Positions 30,821 to 39,007 of a stretch of 64,000 bases of DNA are shown piece after piece. Source of the DNA: Saliphagus infecundisoli (GTDB taxonomy: Archaea > Halobacteriota > Halobacteria > Halobacteriales > Natrialbaceae); contig NZ_JAIWHV010000004.1 in NCBI RefSeq assembly GCF_020177375.1, positions 118,217 through 182,216 on the forward strand, given 5' to 3'. The notes under the pieces were generated by a model that was given only the letters and a program-made list of their open reading frames with translations, had not been told where the DNA came from and did not search any database. Each line of letters begins with the position of its first letter. Position 1 is the stretch's first letter. The position numbers were made by a program, and so were the translations under genes.

Positions 30821-32113
30821 ATGGAGTTCCCCGACGCCTCGACGATCGACGCGGCGCTGGATACCGTCGAGTTCCCGGCGTTCGCGGAGGTGAGTTACGA
30901 GCCCCCCGCACCCGAGATCGACGACCCCGCGTCCGCCGCCGGCGAGGCGGTCGCCGACCTCGCGCTCGAGGAGGTTCCCGAGGGAGGAACGGTCGCCGTC
31001 GGCCTCGGGAGCCGCGGCATCCACGCCATCGACCGGATCGCCCGGGCGGTCGTCGAGGAGATCGGAAGTCGAGGGTACGACCCCGTCGTCGTCCCCGCGA
31101 TGGGGAGCCACGGCGGCGCGAGCGCCGAGGGCCAGCGCGAGACCCTGGCGGCACTGGGACTCACCGAGTCGAAGCTGGGGTGTCCGATCGACGCCTGGAT
31201 GGAAACCGAAATCGTCGGCGAGTCCGCACTCGGCCAGCCGGTCCACGTCGCCGAGGCCGCCCTCGCGGCCGACGCGGTCTGCGTCGTCAACCGGATCAAA
31301 CCGCACACCAGCTTCCGGGCGCCGATCGAGAGCGGGCTCTGCAAGATGACCGCGATCGGGCTCGGAAAGCAGGGCGGCGCGGCCCGGACCCACGAGTACG
31401 CGATCGAGGAGGACTACTACGAGGCGATCACCGCGGCGTTCGACGTGATCCGTCGGGAGACGCCCCACGTCGGCGGGGTCGCGGTCGTCGAGAACTTCTA
31501 CGACCGGCCCGCCGAGATCTCCGGGATTCCCGCAGACGAGCTTCCCGACCGGGAGGCCGACCTCCTCGAGCGCGCCAGGGAGTACATGCCGACGCTGCCC
31601 TTCGAGGAGTTGGACGCCCTCGTGATCGACGAGGTCGGCAAGGATGTCTCGGGGACCGGGATGGACACGAACGTCGTCGCCCGGACGCCGATGCTCGGCG
31701 CGAGCGGTCCCGACGAGCCGGAGATCGGTCGGGTCGTCGTCCGCGGGCTCACCGAGGCGACCCACGGCAACGGCCACGGGATCGGCCTGGCGGACCTCAC
31801 CACGACCGACGTTCTCGAGGAACTCGACCTCTCACAGATGTACACCAACGGCCTCACGAGCGGCTCGTTCGAGCTCGACCGGCTGCCGATGGCGCTCCCG
31901 ACGGAGGAGCAGGCCCTGACTGCGGCGCTTTCCTCGAGCGGGCGCTACGATCCCGACACCGTCCGGGTCGCCTGGATCCCCGATACGGCCCATCTCTCCT
32001 CGTTCCGGGTTTCGGCGGCCCTGGCCGACGAGGACTACGAGCATCTCACGACCGGACGACGGACCGAACTCGCGTTCGACGACGGCGGACGGGCGGCGTT
32101 CGATGAGGAGTGA
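30821..32113 (+). CDS. Lactate racemase (LarA)-like domain protein
   Basis: A 430-residue protein of the LarA/DUF2088 type, whose studied member racemises lactate with a nickel-pincer cofactor. The N-terminal half shows 'VGLGSRGIHAIDRIA' and 'PAMGSHGGASAEGQ'; the middle has 'VVNRIKPHTSFRAPIESGLCKM', which looks like the conserved His/Lys pocket; a later block is 'MGAS'-like 'GKDVSGTGMDTN'. No lar cofactor genes lie nearby, and racemisation of lactate itself is not shown. In this setting it may epimerise or racemise a hydroxy or aldonic acid from the same pathway as the dehydratases (inference). Divergent promoter with the dehydratase operon. Confidence 0.8.
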   Translation: MEFPDASTIDAALDTVEFPAFAEVSYEPPAPEIDDPASAAGEAVADLALEEVPEGGTVAVGLGSRGIHAIDRIARAVVEEIGSRGYDPVVVPAMGSHGGASAEGQRETLAALGLTESKLGCPIDAWMETEIVGESALGQPVHVAEAALAADAVCVVNRIKPHTSFRAPIESGLCKMTAIGLGKQGGAARTHEYAIEEDYYEAITAAFDVIRRETPHVGGVAVVENFYDRPAEISGIPADELPDREADLLERAREYMPTLPFEELDALVIDEVGKDVSGTGMDTNVVARTPMLGASGPDEPEIGRVVVRGLTEATHGNGHGIGLADLTTTDVLEELDLSQMYTNGLTSGSFELDRLPMALPTEEQALTAALSSSGRYDPDTVRVAWIPDTAHLSSFRVSAALADEDYEHLTTGRRTELAFDDGGRAAFDEE

Positions 32114-32143
32114 GCGGATCACGCCAGGGTTGCCTCGGGGTCA

Positions 32144-32152
32144 ACGTTTACG
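32144..32152 (+). promoter_or_regulatory. TATA-like box for the SDR gene
   Basis: ACGTTTACG is centred about 29 bases before the ATG at 32177 and after the stop of the LarA-like gene, giving the SDR gene its own promoter. Confidence 0.55.
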
Positions 32153-32176
32153 GCCCGTCCGGGCGATACCCCGCGC

Positions 32177-32968
32177 ATGGAGCTATCGATCGACGGCGAC
32201 GCGGCGCTGGTAACGGCCTCGAGCAGCGGACTGGGGAAGGCTTCGGCGAAGGCGCTGGCGGCCGACGGCGCGAACGTGGTGATGAACGGGCGAGACGAGG
32301 ACCGCCTCGAGGAGGCCGTCGCGGAGGTCCGCGAGGTCGCGGAGGGCGAGGTCGTCGGCCAGCCCGGTGACCTCACCGAACCCGACGACATCGAGGAACT
32401 GGTCGAGCGCACCGTCTCCGAGTTCGGCGGGCTCGACCACCTCGTGACGAGCGCGGGCGGGCCCCCCTCGGGACCGTTCCTCGAGACCGACGACGAGGAC
32501 TGGTACGAGGCGTTCGACCTGCTCGTGATGAGCGTCGTCCGCCTCGTCCGCGAGGCCGAACCCCACCTCACCGACGGCGACGGCGGAACGATCGTCACCA
32601 TCACCTCCCGGAGCGTCAAGGAGGCGATCGACGACCTCGTGCTCTCGAACTCGGTCCGGATGGGCGTCATCGGGCTCGAGAAGACCCTCTCGAAAGAACT
32701 CGCGCCCGAGGTGCGAGCCAACGCCGTCCTTCCGGGGGTCCACGAGACGCCCCGGATCGAGGAACTCGTCGAACAGGCCGTCGAGCGCGGCGAACACGAC
32801 TCCTACGAGGAGGGCATCGAGGAGCGCGGGTCGGGAATCCCCGTCGGCCACGTCGGCGACCCGATGGATCTCGGCCGGACCGTCGCCTTCCTCTCGGCGC
32901 CCGAATCCTCCTACGTCAACGGCCAGGCGGTGACGATCGACGGCGGCGCCGGCGCCTCGAACCTCTGA
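32177..32968 (+). CDS. Atypical short-chain dehydrogenase/reductase lacking the Tyr-x-x-x-Lys pair
   Basis: A 263-residue SDR-fold protein. The cofactor loop is 'TASSSGLGKASAKAL' (SDR T-G-x3-G-x-G variant with Ala-Ser), followed by 'NGRDEDRLEEA' and 'LVTSAGGPPSGPF'. The catalytic Ser is in 'TITSRSVKE', but 13 residues on, where Tyr is expected, the sequence reads 'LSNSVRMGV', so Tyr and Lys are replaced by Ser and Arg. The C terminus is normal ('SSYVNGQAVTIDGGAGASNL'). Divergent SDRs with this N-S-x-R pattern are known and their chemistry is often unclear. It may still act in the neighbouring acid-sugar pathway as a dehydrogenase. Confidence 0.87.
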   Translation: MELSIDGDAALVTASSSGLGKASAKALAADGANVVMNGRDEDRLEEAVAEVREVAEGEVVGQPGDLTEPDDIEELVERTVSEFGGLDHLVTSAGGPPSGPFLETDDEDWYEAFDLLVMSVVRLVREAEPHLTDGDGGTIVTITSRSVKEAIDDLVLSNSVRMGVIGLEKTLSKELAPEVRANAVLPGVHETPRIEELVEQAVERGEHDSYEEGIEERGSGIPVGHVGDPMDLGRTVAFLSAPESSYVNGQAVTIDGGAGASNL

Positions 32969-33386
32969 CCCTCGCCGGCCCGAGGAGGCGTCCGGTTCGA
33001 TCCCGGTTCCGTCGTCACTCGTGAGGACGGATCCCGGCGAGGAGCGCGTAATCGTCCCGGTTAGCCCGTCCAGCCGGGTGGAGACTGCCTCCCGTCCGGC
33101 CGACGAAGTTACAGACGTACGGGCGTAATAGATTTCTCTCGACGTCGTGGAATCGGGCCGGTGTACCCTGTGGATGCAGGATTGATAATAAATATGGGTA
33201 TAATGTCAGAGATATATGTCCACCTTCACCCCTGCACTGTCGCTGTTAGGTGGATATGGAAACCGATCCTGGGAACTGTTATAGGGTCGTCAAAGGAGTA
33301 TTATCGCGACTGGCGGGGTTCGAACCGACACCGACCGTTGCATGCCCGTTAGTATTCTTAAGATTGTGTTTACCACGATCTATATT
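32969..33386. other. AT-rich intergenic region between catabolic and envelope blocks
   Basis: No convincing gene in 418 bases. GC falls sharply from about 33115, with runs such as TTGATAATAAATATGG near 33181. Around 33310-33345 the minus strand reads like a worn tRNA 3' half (a T-loop TTCGAAC, a mismatched T-stem, an anticodon-like loop with GCA), but no D-arm or acceptor pairing can be built, so no tRNA is called. A short plus-strand frame (33161-33352) has no family likeness. Confidence 0.45.
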
Positions 33387-34331
33387 TTAAATTATCCTTT
33401 CGGTACGGGTCGTGGCCTCGTTCCTGTCGCCGGTCCGTGAGGGCCCGACCCGGTCGGCGACCTCGCCCATCGTCTCGATCTCGAGGGCCGACTCCGCGCG
33501 GACCTCGGCGGCGTACTCGAGGATCGCGGCCATCCGGTCGTCGTCGCGGGTCGCCCGGAGGTTGTTGGGGTGGAGCCAGAGGTGGAAAACGCCGTCGTCG
33601 GTCGCGGCCCGGTCGATGCCGCGGCGGGCCCGGGCGACGATCGGGTCCGTCCAGACGGACTCGGCGATCGACCGCAGTCGGCCTTCGAAACCGAACGCAA
33701 AGAGCGAGGCGGGGATCGACACCAGGCCGAACTCGTCGATCCTGGGGTGGACGAGCGACGACCGGTCCCGGATCGCCGCGTCGGCCACGCCCCGGATTCC
33801 TTCCGGCGTCGGGCTCCGCCCGCGGTAGGCTCGGAACCCGCAGTCGGCCAGGACGTCCAGATGGCCGACGTCGTTTCGCGGGTAGACGAAGGAGTCGACC
33901 ACCAGGCCCCAGCGGGCGGCGATCTCCCGGCTCCGTTCGTACTCCTCGCGGGCGATCTCCGGAGTGGTTTCGGGATCACCAAACAGGACGTGCGAGAAGG
34001 AGTGGGCCGCGAGTTCGTGGTCGGGGTCGGCGGCCAGAATCCCGGCGACGAGATCGGGCGCGAACCGCAGGTCGGGGCGGTCCGCCCACGCGCCGCGCTC
34101 GCGCTCGAACCAGCCCGGCGGCGCCGGATGGTCCGCGTGGCGCCCGTCACAGCGATCCAGCATGAGGTGGGAGACGACCGCCCACGTGGCCGGCACATCG
34201 AACCGGTCGAGCAGGGCGAGCAGTCGCCGCCAGCCCCGGCGGCCGCTCTCGACGCGACTCTCGGGAGGGTCGGCGAGGTCGTGAAAGCCCCAGCCGAGTT
34301 CGGCGTCGATCGAGATCACGAGACTCCCCAT
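33387..34331 (-). CDS. Polysaccharide deacetylase (NodB/CE4-like) family protein
   Basis: A 314-residue cytosolic CE4-fold protein. The first metal region is 'LVISIDAELGWGFHDL' (D-E in place of the usual D-D), the second 'HELAAHSFSHVLFG' with the H-x3-H pair, and a Arg-containing barrel strand 'DSFVYPRNDVGHL'. The C terminus is charged and variable. Such 'polysaccharide deacetylase' proteins in haloarchaeal glycan clusters may remove N-acetyl groups from sugar precursors. It is divergent from the phosphodiesterase gene at 34591. The 259-base gap between them holds no gene that can be supported. Confidence 0.82.
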   Translation of the reverse strand: MGSLVISIDAELGWGFHDLADPPESRVESGRRGWRRLLALLDRFDVPATWAVVSHLMLDRCDGRHADHPAPPGWFERERGAWADRPDLRFAPDLVAGILAADPDHELAAHSFSHVLFGDPETTPEIAREEYERSREIAARWGLVVDSFVYPRNDVGHLDVLADCGFRAYRGRSPTPEGIRGVADAAIRDRSSLVHPRIDEFGLVSIPASLFAFGFEGRLRSIAESVWTDPIVARARRGIDRAATDDGVFHLWLHPNNLRATRDDDRMAAILEYAAEVRAESALEIETMGEVADRVGPSRTGDRNEATTRTERII

Positions 34332-34590
34332 CGGTCACCTCCCCTCGCCGGGTCGCCCCTGGTCGTCTGCGACGCGAACGGTCCGGGTCGACGCAGTTCG
34401 GATCATGGGTCGGGAGTCGGACGGGGGCGGTTTCGTTATGGACAGCCTGTCGCTCGTCGGGGTCTCCTTTCGCTCCGGGAGGGCCGGCACGGCCGTCTCC
34501 CTCGCGAGAACGGTCGCTGTTCGTGAGGGTTGTGCCCCGGCAGCGGCCACATAACGAAACGGGACCCGAGCCAGGTGACCACAAGGACAC

Positions 34591-36174
34591 ATGAGTGGAT
34601 CATCCGCGACGGCCGAGCGCGCGTTCGTCCTCGGACTCGACGGCGTCCCCTGGGACCTCATCGACCGGTTCACGAGCGAGGGCGCGCTGCCGAACTTCGC
34701 CCGGCTCCGAGAGGAGGGCGCGAGCGGGCCCTTAGAGAGCACGCGTCCTCCTACGACGCCGCTGGCCTGGCCCTCGATCGCGACGGGCGTCCGGCCGGAC
34801 AAACACGGCGTCTACGGCTTCCAGAAGCTCTCGGGGTCGTACTCCCACCGGATGTACACCAGCCGGGACCGGCGCCAGCCCGCCCTCTGGGAACAGCTCT
34901 CCCCGGCCGCGGTCGGCAACGTCCCGATGACGTTCCCGCCCGAGGAGATCGACGGCGCCCTCGTCGCCGGGATGATGACCCCCTCGACGAGCGAGAGCTA
35001 CACCCACCCGCCGGAGCTCCGCGAGACGGTCGCCGAACGGATCCCCGACTACGAGATCGGCCTCGACTACCCCGACTACGCCGACCGGCTCGAGGAGTTT
35101 CCCGGCGCTGTCTCGGAGATCCTCGGGAAACGCCGCGAGCTGATGGATCTCCTGCTTGAGACCGTCCCCGACTGGCGGCTGGCCTTTTTCGTCTACACCG
35201 CGCCCGACCGGTTCCAGCACCTCGTCTGGGACGAGGCGAAGATCCGCGAGCACTACCGGGCGCTCGACGAGATCGTCGGCGAGGTCATCGAGTACACCGA
35301 CCGACGGAACGCCGACCTCTACGTCGTCTCCGACCACGGCTTCGGCCCGATCGACCGGCTGGTCTACGTCAACCACCTCCTGGAGCGCGAGGGGTATCTC
35401 GCCCGACGGGAGGACGACGGCACCCGGGGTGCGCTCTCGAGTCTCGGCATCTCCCGCGACGGCGTCGTCTCAGCGCTCTCCCGGGTCGGGGTCTCCGAGG
35501 AGCAGTTGGTGTCGGTGCTCCCCCGGACCGTCGTCGACGGCGTCGCCGCCCGGATTCCCGGCGATCACGCGCTCTACGACGCCGATTACGCCCGAACGAA
35601 GGCGTTCGTCCACGACGCGGGCAACGTCTACGTCAACGACACGCGCCGGTTCGAGAAGGGGGTGGTCGATCCCGGTGCGATCCCCGAGCTGAAGGCCGAA
35701 CTCACCGAACTCTTCGAGTCCGTGACCGACGGGGGCGAGCCCGTCCTCGCCGTGTTCGACGGCGACGACCTGTTCCCCACCGACGCCGACTCCCCCGACC
35801 TCGTCGTCAACGGCCGCCGGACGTACGAGACCCGGACCGCGATCGCCGGAGAACTATTCGGCGACCCGGCTCCGACGGCCGCCAGCCACCGGAGCCAGGG
35901 GATCGCCCTCTGTCGGGGCCCCTCGATCGAGGCCGGCGCCCGCCTCGAGGGCGCCGACGTGACCGACATCGCGCCGACGCTGCTCCACGGGCTCGGCCGC
36001 CCGGTGCCCGACAACGCGGACGGCGAGGTCCTCGACGCGTTCGCGGCGGGCTCGCCGCCGGCGACGAGCGCGGTCGAACGCGTCGCGGTCGACCGTCGGC
36101 GGGGACACGAGGGCGCTACGGAGGACTTCTCGGACGTCGAGGACCGGCTGAAGGGGCTGGGATACATGGAGTGA
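34591..36174 (+). CDS. Alkaline-phosphatase-superfamily phosphodiesterase / nucleotide pyrophosphatase-like protein
   Basis: A 527-residue protein of the type I phosphodiesterase/nucleotide pyrophosphatase group. It begins 'AFVLGLDGVPWDLID' (metal Asp), has the Thr-nucleophile region 'RPPTTPLAWPSIATGVRPDKHG' (T56), and the 'VVSDHGFGPIDR' and 'ASHRSQGI' metal His/Asp sites. Such enzymes cleave phosphodiester or pyrophosphate bonds; in archaea they are frequent in surface-glycan neighbourhoods. No signal peptide, so cytosolic by sequence. The tail 'LKGLGYME' matches the tails of the sulfatase-like proteins at 12.6-17.3 kb, placing it in the same paralogous set. Start fits; the 90 bases before it lack a strong TATA box. 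Confidence 0.88.
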   Translation: MSGSSATAERAFVLGLDGVPWDLIDRFTSEGALPNFARLREEGASGPLESTRPPTTPLAWPSIATGVRPDKHGVYGFQKLSGSYSHRMYTSRDRRQPALWEQLSPAAVGNVPMTFPPEEIDGALVAGMMTPSTSESYTHPPELRETVAERIPDYEIGLDYPDYADRLEEFPGAVSEILGKRRELMDLLLETVPDWRLAFFVYTAPDRFQHLVWDEAKIREHYRALDEIVGEVIEYTDRRNADLYVVSDHGFGPIDRLVYVNHLLEREGYLARREDDGTRGALSSLGISRDGVVSALSRVGVSEEQLVSVLPRTVVDGVAARIPGDHALYDADYARTKAFVHDAGNVYVNDTRRFEKGVVDPGAIPELKAELTELFESVTDGGEPVLAVFDGDDLFPTDADSPDLVVNGRRTYETRTAIAGELFGDPAPTAASHRSQGIALCRGPSIEAGARLEGADVTDIAPTLLHGLGRPVPDNADGEVLDAFAAGSPPATSAVERVAVDRRRGHEGATEDFSDVEDRLKGLGYME

Positions 36175-36203
36175 TCGCCCCCCGCACGCTCGCCAGTGGA
36201 TCA

Positions 36204-36214
36204 ACGCTTTTGTG
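36204..36214 (+). promoter_or_regulatory. TATA-like box for the trmB-family gene
   Basis: ACGCTTTTGTG is centred about 27 bases before the ATG at 36236, supporting that start over the in-frame upstream codon at 36212. Confidence 0.55.
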
Positions 36215-36235
36215 CGTCCGGCGGCCCCTACCGGC

Positions 36236-37297
36236 ATGGAAACCGAGCGCCTCCGGGCGGCCCTGGAGGGGGCGGGACTGACGGGCCAGCAGGCCGAGGC
36301 CTACCTGACGCTGCTCGAGACGGGCCAGTCGCCGGTCGTCGACCTCGCCCGGGAGTCGTCGGTGTCGTCCTCGCAGATCTACGACGTCGTCCGCGGCCTA
36401 GAGGAGATGGGGTTCGTCGAGACGATCGAACGCGACCGGCTGTTCGCCCGGCCCCGCGAACCCGTCGACGTCCTCGAGCGGCTGCGCTCGCAAAGCGAGA
36501 TGCTCGCCGACGCCGCCGGCGAGATCGAGGAGCGCTGGGAACGGCCCGACCCCAGGGAGTCCCGGATCAGCGTCCTCAAACATCAAGAGAGCGTGCTCCG
36601 GGGAGCCGGCGAGGCCATCGCCGGCGCGGAGGTCTCCGTCGAACTCGCGGCGACGCCCGACCAGGTCCGGGAACTGCGCCCCGAGATCGAGGCCGCCGCC
36701 GACCGGGGCGTCCTGTCACTTCTCTCGGTGTACGATATCGGTCTCGAGGAGGTCCCGATCCCGGAGGGGGTCTTAGAGGTCCGCCGGAACCCGATCCCGG
36801 GGCCCTTCCTCGCGGTCGTCGACCGCCGCTACGCGTTCTTCTCGCCGAACGTCCACGGCGACGAACCGTACGGGATCACGATCGGCGACGAGATCCTCTC
36901 GTTTATCCTCCACTGGTTCTTCCTGACGAGCCAGTGGGGCGGCCAGGAGTCGGTCCACGTCAACCCCGATCACCCCCCGACGTACGTCAGCATCGAGGGG
37001 TTCGTCCGGGACGCCGCCGCCTTGCTCGCGGAGGGGGCGACGATCACGTTACAGACGGTCGGCCACGACACCGAGACGGGAGAACTCGTCTCCGTCGAGG
37101 GCGAACTCATCGGCGTCTCCGGCCACGGGCTCGAGGACCCGACCGGCGCTCTCTCCTACACCGACCTCGCGGGCCATCTCGCGCTTTCCATCGACGACGG
37201 CGAACGGCTCTACACGGTCGGGGGCTGGGGCGCCCTCGTCGAGGAGATCGAGGCCCAGGTGATCCGCGTCACCGGGATCTCCCCGGTCCTCCCGTGA
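36236..37297 (+). CDS. TrmB-family sugar-responsive transcriptional regulator
   Basis: A 353-residue TrmB regulator. Residues about 5-75 form a winged helix-turn-helix ('TGQQAEAYLTLLETGQ', 'SSVSSSQIYDVVRGLEEMGFVE'), followed by a short coiled coil ('VLERLRSQSEMLADAAGEIE') and a large C-terminal ligand-binding part ('SRISVLKHQESVLRGAGEAI' to the end) as in archaeal TrmB proteins that bind glucose or maltose. In Halobacterium TrmB controls sugar metabolism and gluconeogenesis. It is not inside the catabolic block (25-33 kb) but is close enough to be considered as its regulator (inference). Confidence 0.88.
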   Translation: METERLRAALEGAGLTGQQAEAYLTLLETGQSPVVDLARESSVSSSQIYDVVRGLEEMGFVETIERDRLFARPREPVDVLERLRSQSEMLADAAGEIEERWERPDPRESRISVLKHQESVLRGAGEAIAGAEVSVELAATPDQVRELRPEIEAAADRGVLSLLSVYDIGLEEVPIPEGVLEVRRNPIPGPFLAVVDRRYAFFSPNVHGDEPYGITIGDEILSFILHWFFLTSQWGGQESVHVNPDHPPTYVSIEGFVRDAAALLAEGATITLQTVGHDTETGELVSVEGELIGVSGHGLEDPTGALSYTDLAGHLALSIDDGERLYTVGGWGALVEEIEAQVIRVTGISPVLP

Positions 37298-37406
37298 CGA
37301 CTCTCGCGTCGGCGCCCGGACGGCGGGGGCCAACGGCCGTATCCCTCCCTTACTGCCCCCCAACAACGTCATAACAATATCGAAATCCGAACTCTCATCG
37401 CGTCGA

Positions 37407-38957
37407 ATGCGACGGCGCACCTATCTCGCGGCGGCGACCGCACTGACTCTCTCGGGCTGTACCGGCAGCGACGATCCGGAGGAAACCGGGACGGGTTCGG
37501 ACGACGGCGACTCGACCCCGGCCGACGCGAACGGGTCGGGGACGAGCGACGGGAACGACACCGGTGGCGATGGCAGAAGAACTACCGACGACTCGGCGAG
37601 ATCGGAGGACGCGGAGGAATCGAACGGCGTGAAGGAGTCGGACCTCATCGAGGACGGGGATAGCTCCGACCCCCGGGAAGGAGCCGGCGACGAGCGGGAG
37701 GGGACGACCCGTTCCGAGGGAGAGGCCGGCGGGGAAAACGCGACGAACGAATCCGGGGATGGGGATCGTCGAGAGGCGAACGAGTCCGACGGGAGAGCGG
37801 ATCGAGAGCCGAACGAATCCACCGACAGGGGGGACGACGGAACCGACGAACCGGAGGAGCTCACCGGCCCCGGCGAACCCGTGAAACCGGGCACGTTCGA
37901 CGAGTTCGCCGACCTCTCTCGCTGGGAGGTCCTCGAGGGATCTCTCGGAGCTAGCAACCGGGCGTATGTGGGCGAGCAGGCGGCCCGCCTCGAGGCGGGG
38001 TCGACGGAGGAGCGGGTAACCATCGCCTACGGGTTCGACGAGCCCCGGGACCTCCGGGAGGTGGTCCCCGGGATCGCGGTGGCAAGCGAGGAGATGGTCG
38101 TCCCGACGATCCAGCTGATCGCCGCCGGCGGGGGCCGAATCCATTACCGGCGGGCGATCAAGGGCGGGATCCCGTTCGCCCGGTACAACTTCGGGGTGAG
38201 CGACGTCTTCGGCGACCCGGATCTCCGGCGGGTGACCGAGCTCCGGATCACTCTCTGGACCGAGCGGTCCGACGAGCGGTCGTTCCGGTGTGACGACCTC
38301 CACTTCACGCCCCGACCCGACGTCGGGACGGTGATGATCCAGTTCGACGACAGCCACGCGACCGACTACACCGAGGGGTTTCGAATCCTGAAGGAACACG
38401 GCTATCCGGCGACGACGTTCGTCAATCCCGACCGGATCGGCGGAGATGGATGGCTCTCCGTAGACCAGTTGGCGGAGCTCTCGGCGGCGGGCTGGACGGT
38501 CGGGAGCCACACGCTATCTCACCCGAACCTGGCGGAGCTGGATCGGGAGGACCAGAGAGCGGAGATCGAGGGCTCCCGGAGGTGGCTCGAAGAGCGCGGC
38601 TTCGAGGGAGCGCGGTACTTCGCGTACCCGTTCGGCGGGTTCGACGCGCACACCGTCGAGATCGTCGCGGAGGTCCACGGGCTCGGTTTCGCGGGGGGAC
38701 GTCCGGTCCAGGGTCACGCCGTCAACCCCGCGCTCTGTAGCCGGATCGGCGACCCCGGGAGCGACCGGGCGATCGAGGCCCTCGAACGGACCGCCGGGAT
38801 GCGGGGGCTCACCTGTCTCTTCTATCACCGCCTCGAGGACGACCTGCTCGCGGAGTTCGAGGCGACGGTCGACCGCCTCGCCGAACTCGAGTCGGCGGGC
38901 GAACTCGAGGTGATCTCCCCCCGGGACCTCGAGGAGCGCCTCCTGTTCACGGGGTGA
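37407..38957 (+). CDS. Lipoprotein with NodB/polysaccharide deacetylase domain
   Basis: A 516-residue exported protein. The first residues 'MRRRTYLAAATALTLSGC' look like a short Tat/Sec signal with a lipobox (Leu-Ser-Gly-Cys18). Residues about 20-155 are a low-complexity acidic linker of Asp, Glu, Ser, Thr, Gly and Asn. A carbohydrate-binding-like segment follows ('FADLSRWEVLEG'), then the CE4 domain from about 305: 'VMIQFDDSHATDY' (the Gly after D-D is Ser), 'VGSHTLSHPNL' with the metal H-x3-H pair, and 'YFAYPFGGFD'. It should act outside the cell on surface or environmental polysaccharide. An AT-rich promoter-like stretch (about 37370-37380) lies upstream. Confidence 0.85.
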   Translation: MRRRTYLAAATALTLSGCTGSDDPEETGTGSDDGDSTPADANGSGTSDGNDTGGDGRRTTDDSARSEDAEESNGVKESDLIEDGDSSDPREGAGDEREGTTRSEGEAGGENATNESGDGDRREANESDGRADREPNESTDRGDDGTDEPEELTGPGEPVKPGTFDEFADLSRWEVLEGSLGASNRAYVGEQAARLEAGSTEERVTIAYGFDEPRDLREVVPGIAVASEEMVVPTIQLIAAGGGRIHYRRAIKGGIPFARYNFGVSDVFGDPDLRRVTELRITLWTERSDERSFRCDDLHFTPRPDVGTVMIQFDDSHATDYTEGFRILKEHGYPATTFVNPDRIGGDGWLSVDQLAELSAAGWTVGSHTLSHPNLAELDREDQRAEIEGSRRWLEERGFEGARYFAYPFGGFDAHTVEIVAEVHGLGFAGGRPVQGHAVNPALCSRIGDPGSDRAIEALERTAGMRGLTCLFYHRLEDDLLAEFEATVDRLAELESAGELEVISPRDLEERLLFTG

Positions 38958-38975
38958 TCGTCCCCGTAGGCTACA

Positions 38976-38983
38976 CGTTTATC
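38976..38983 (+). promoter_or_regulatory. TATA-like box for the carotenoid operon
   Basis: CGTTTATC lies about 28 bases before the ATG at 39008 and past the stop of the deacetylase gene; it likely drives crtD-lyeJ-cruF. Confidence 0.62.
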
Positions 38984-39007
38984 CCCCGCGGGGACGGAGG
39001 GGGAGCC

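Noticed and set aside
33310..33345. Possible tRNA gene on the minus strand
   Set aside because: T-loop present, but the T-stem has a mismatch and the D-arm and acceptor stem cannot be formed; kept only as a low-interest finding.
33161..33352. 63-residue plus-strand open frame in the AT-rich gap
   Set aside because: No family likeness, biased AT-rich composition and no plausible start or promoter.
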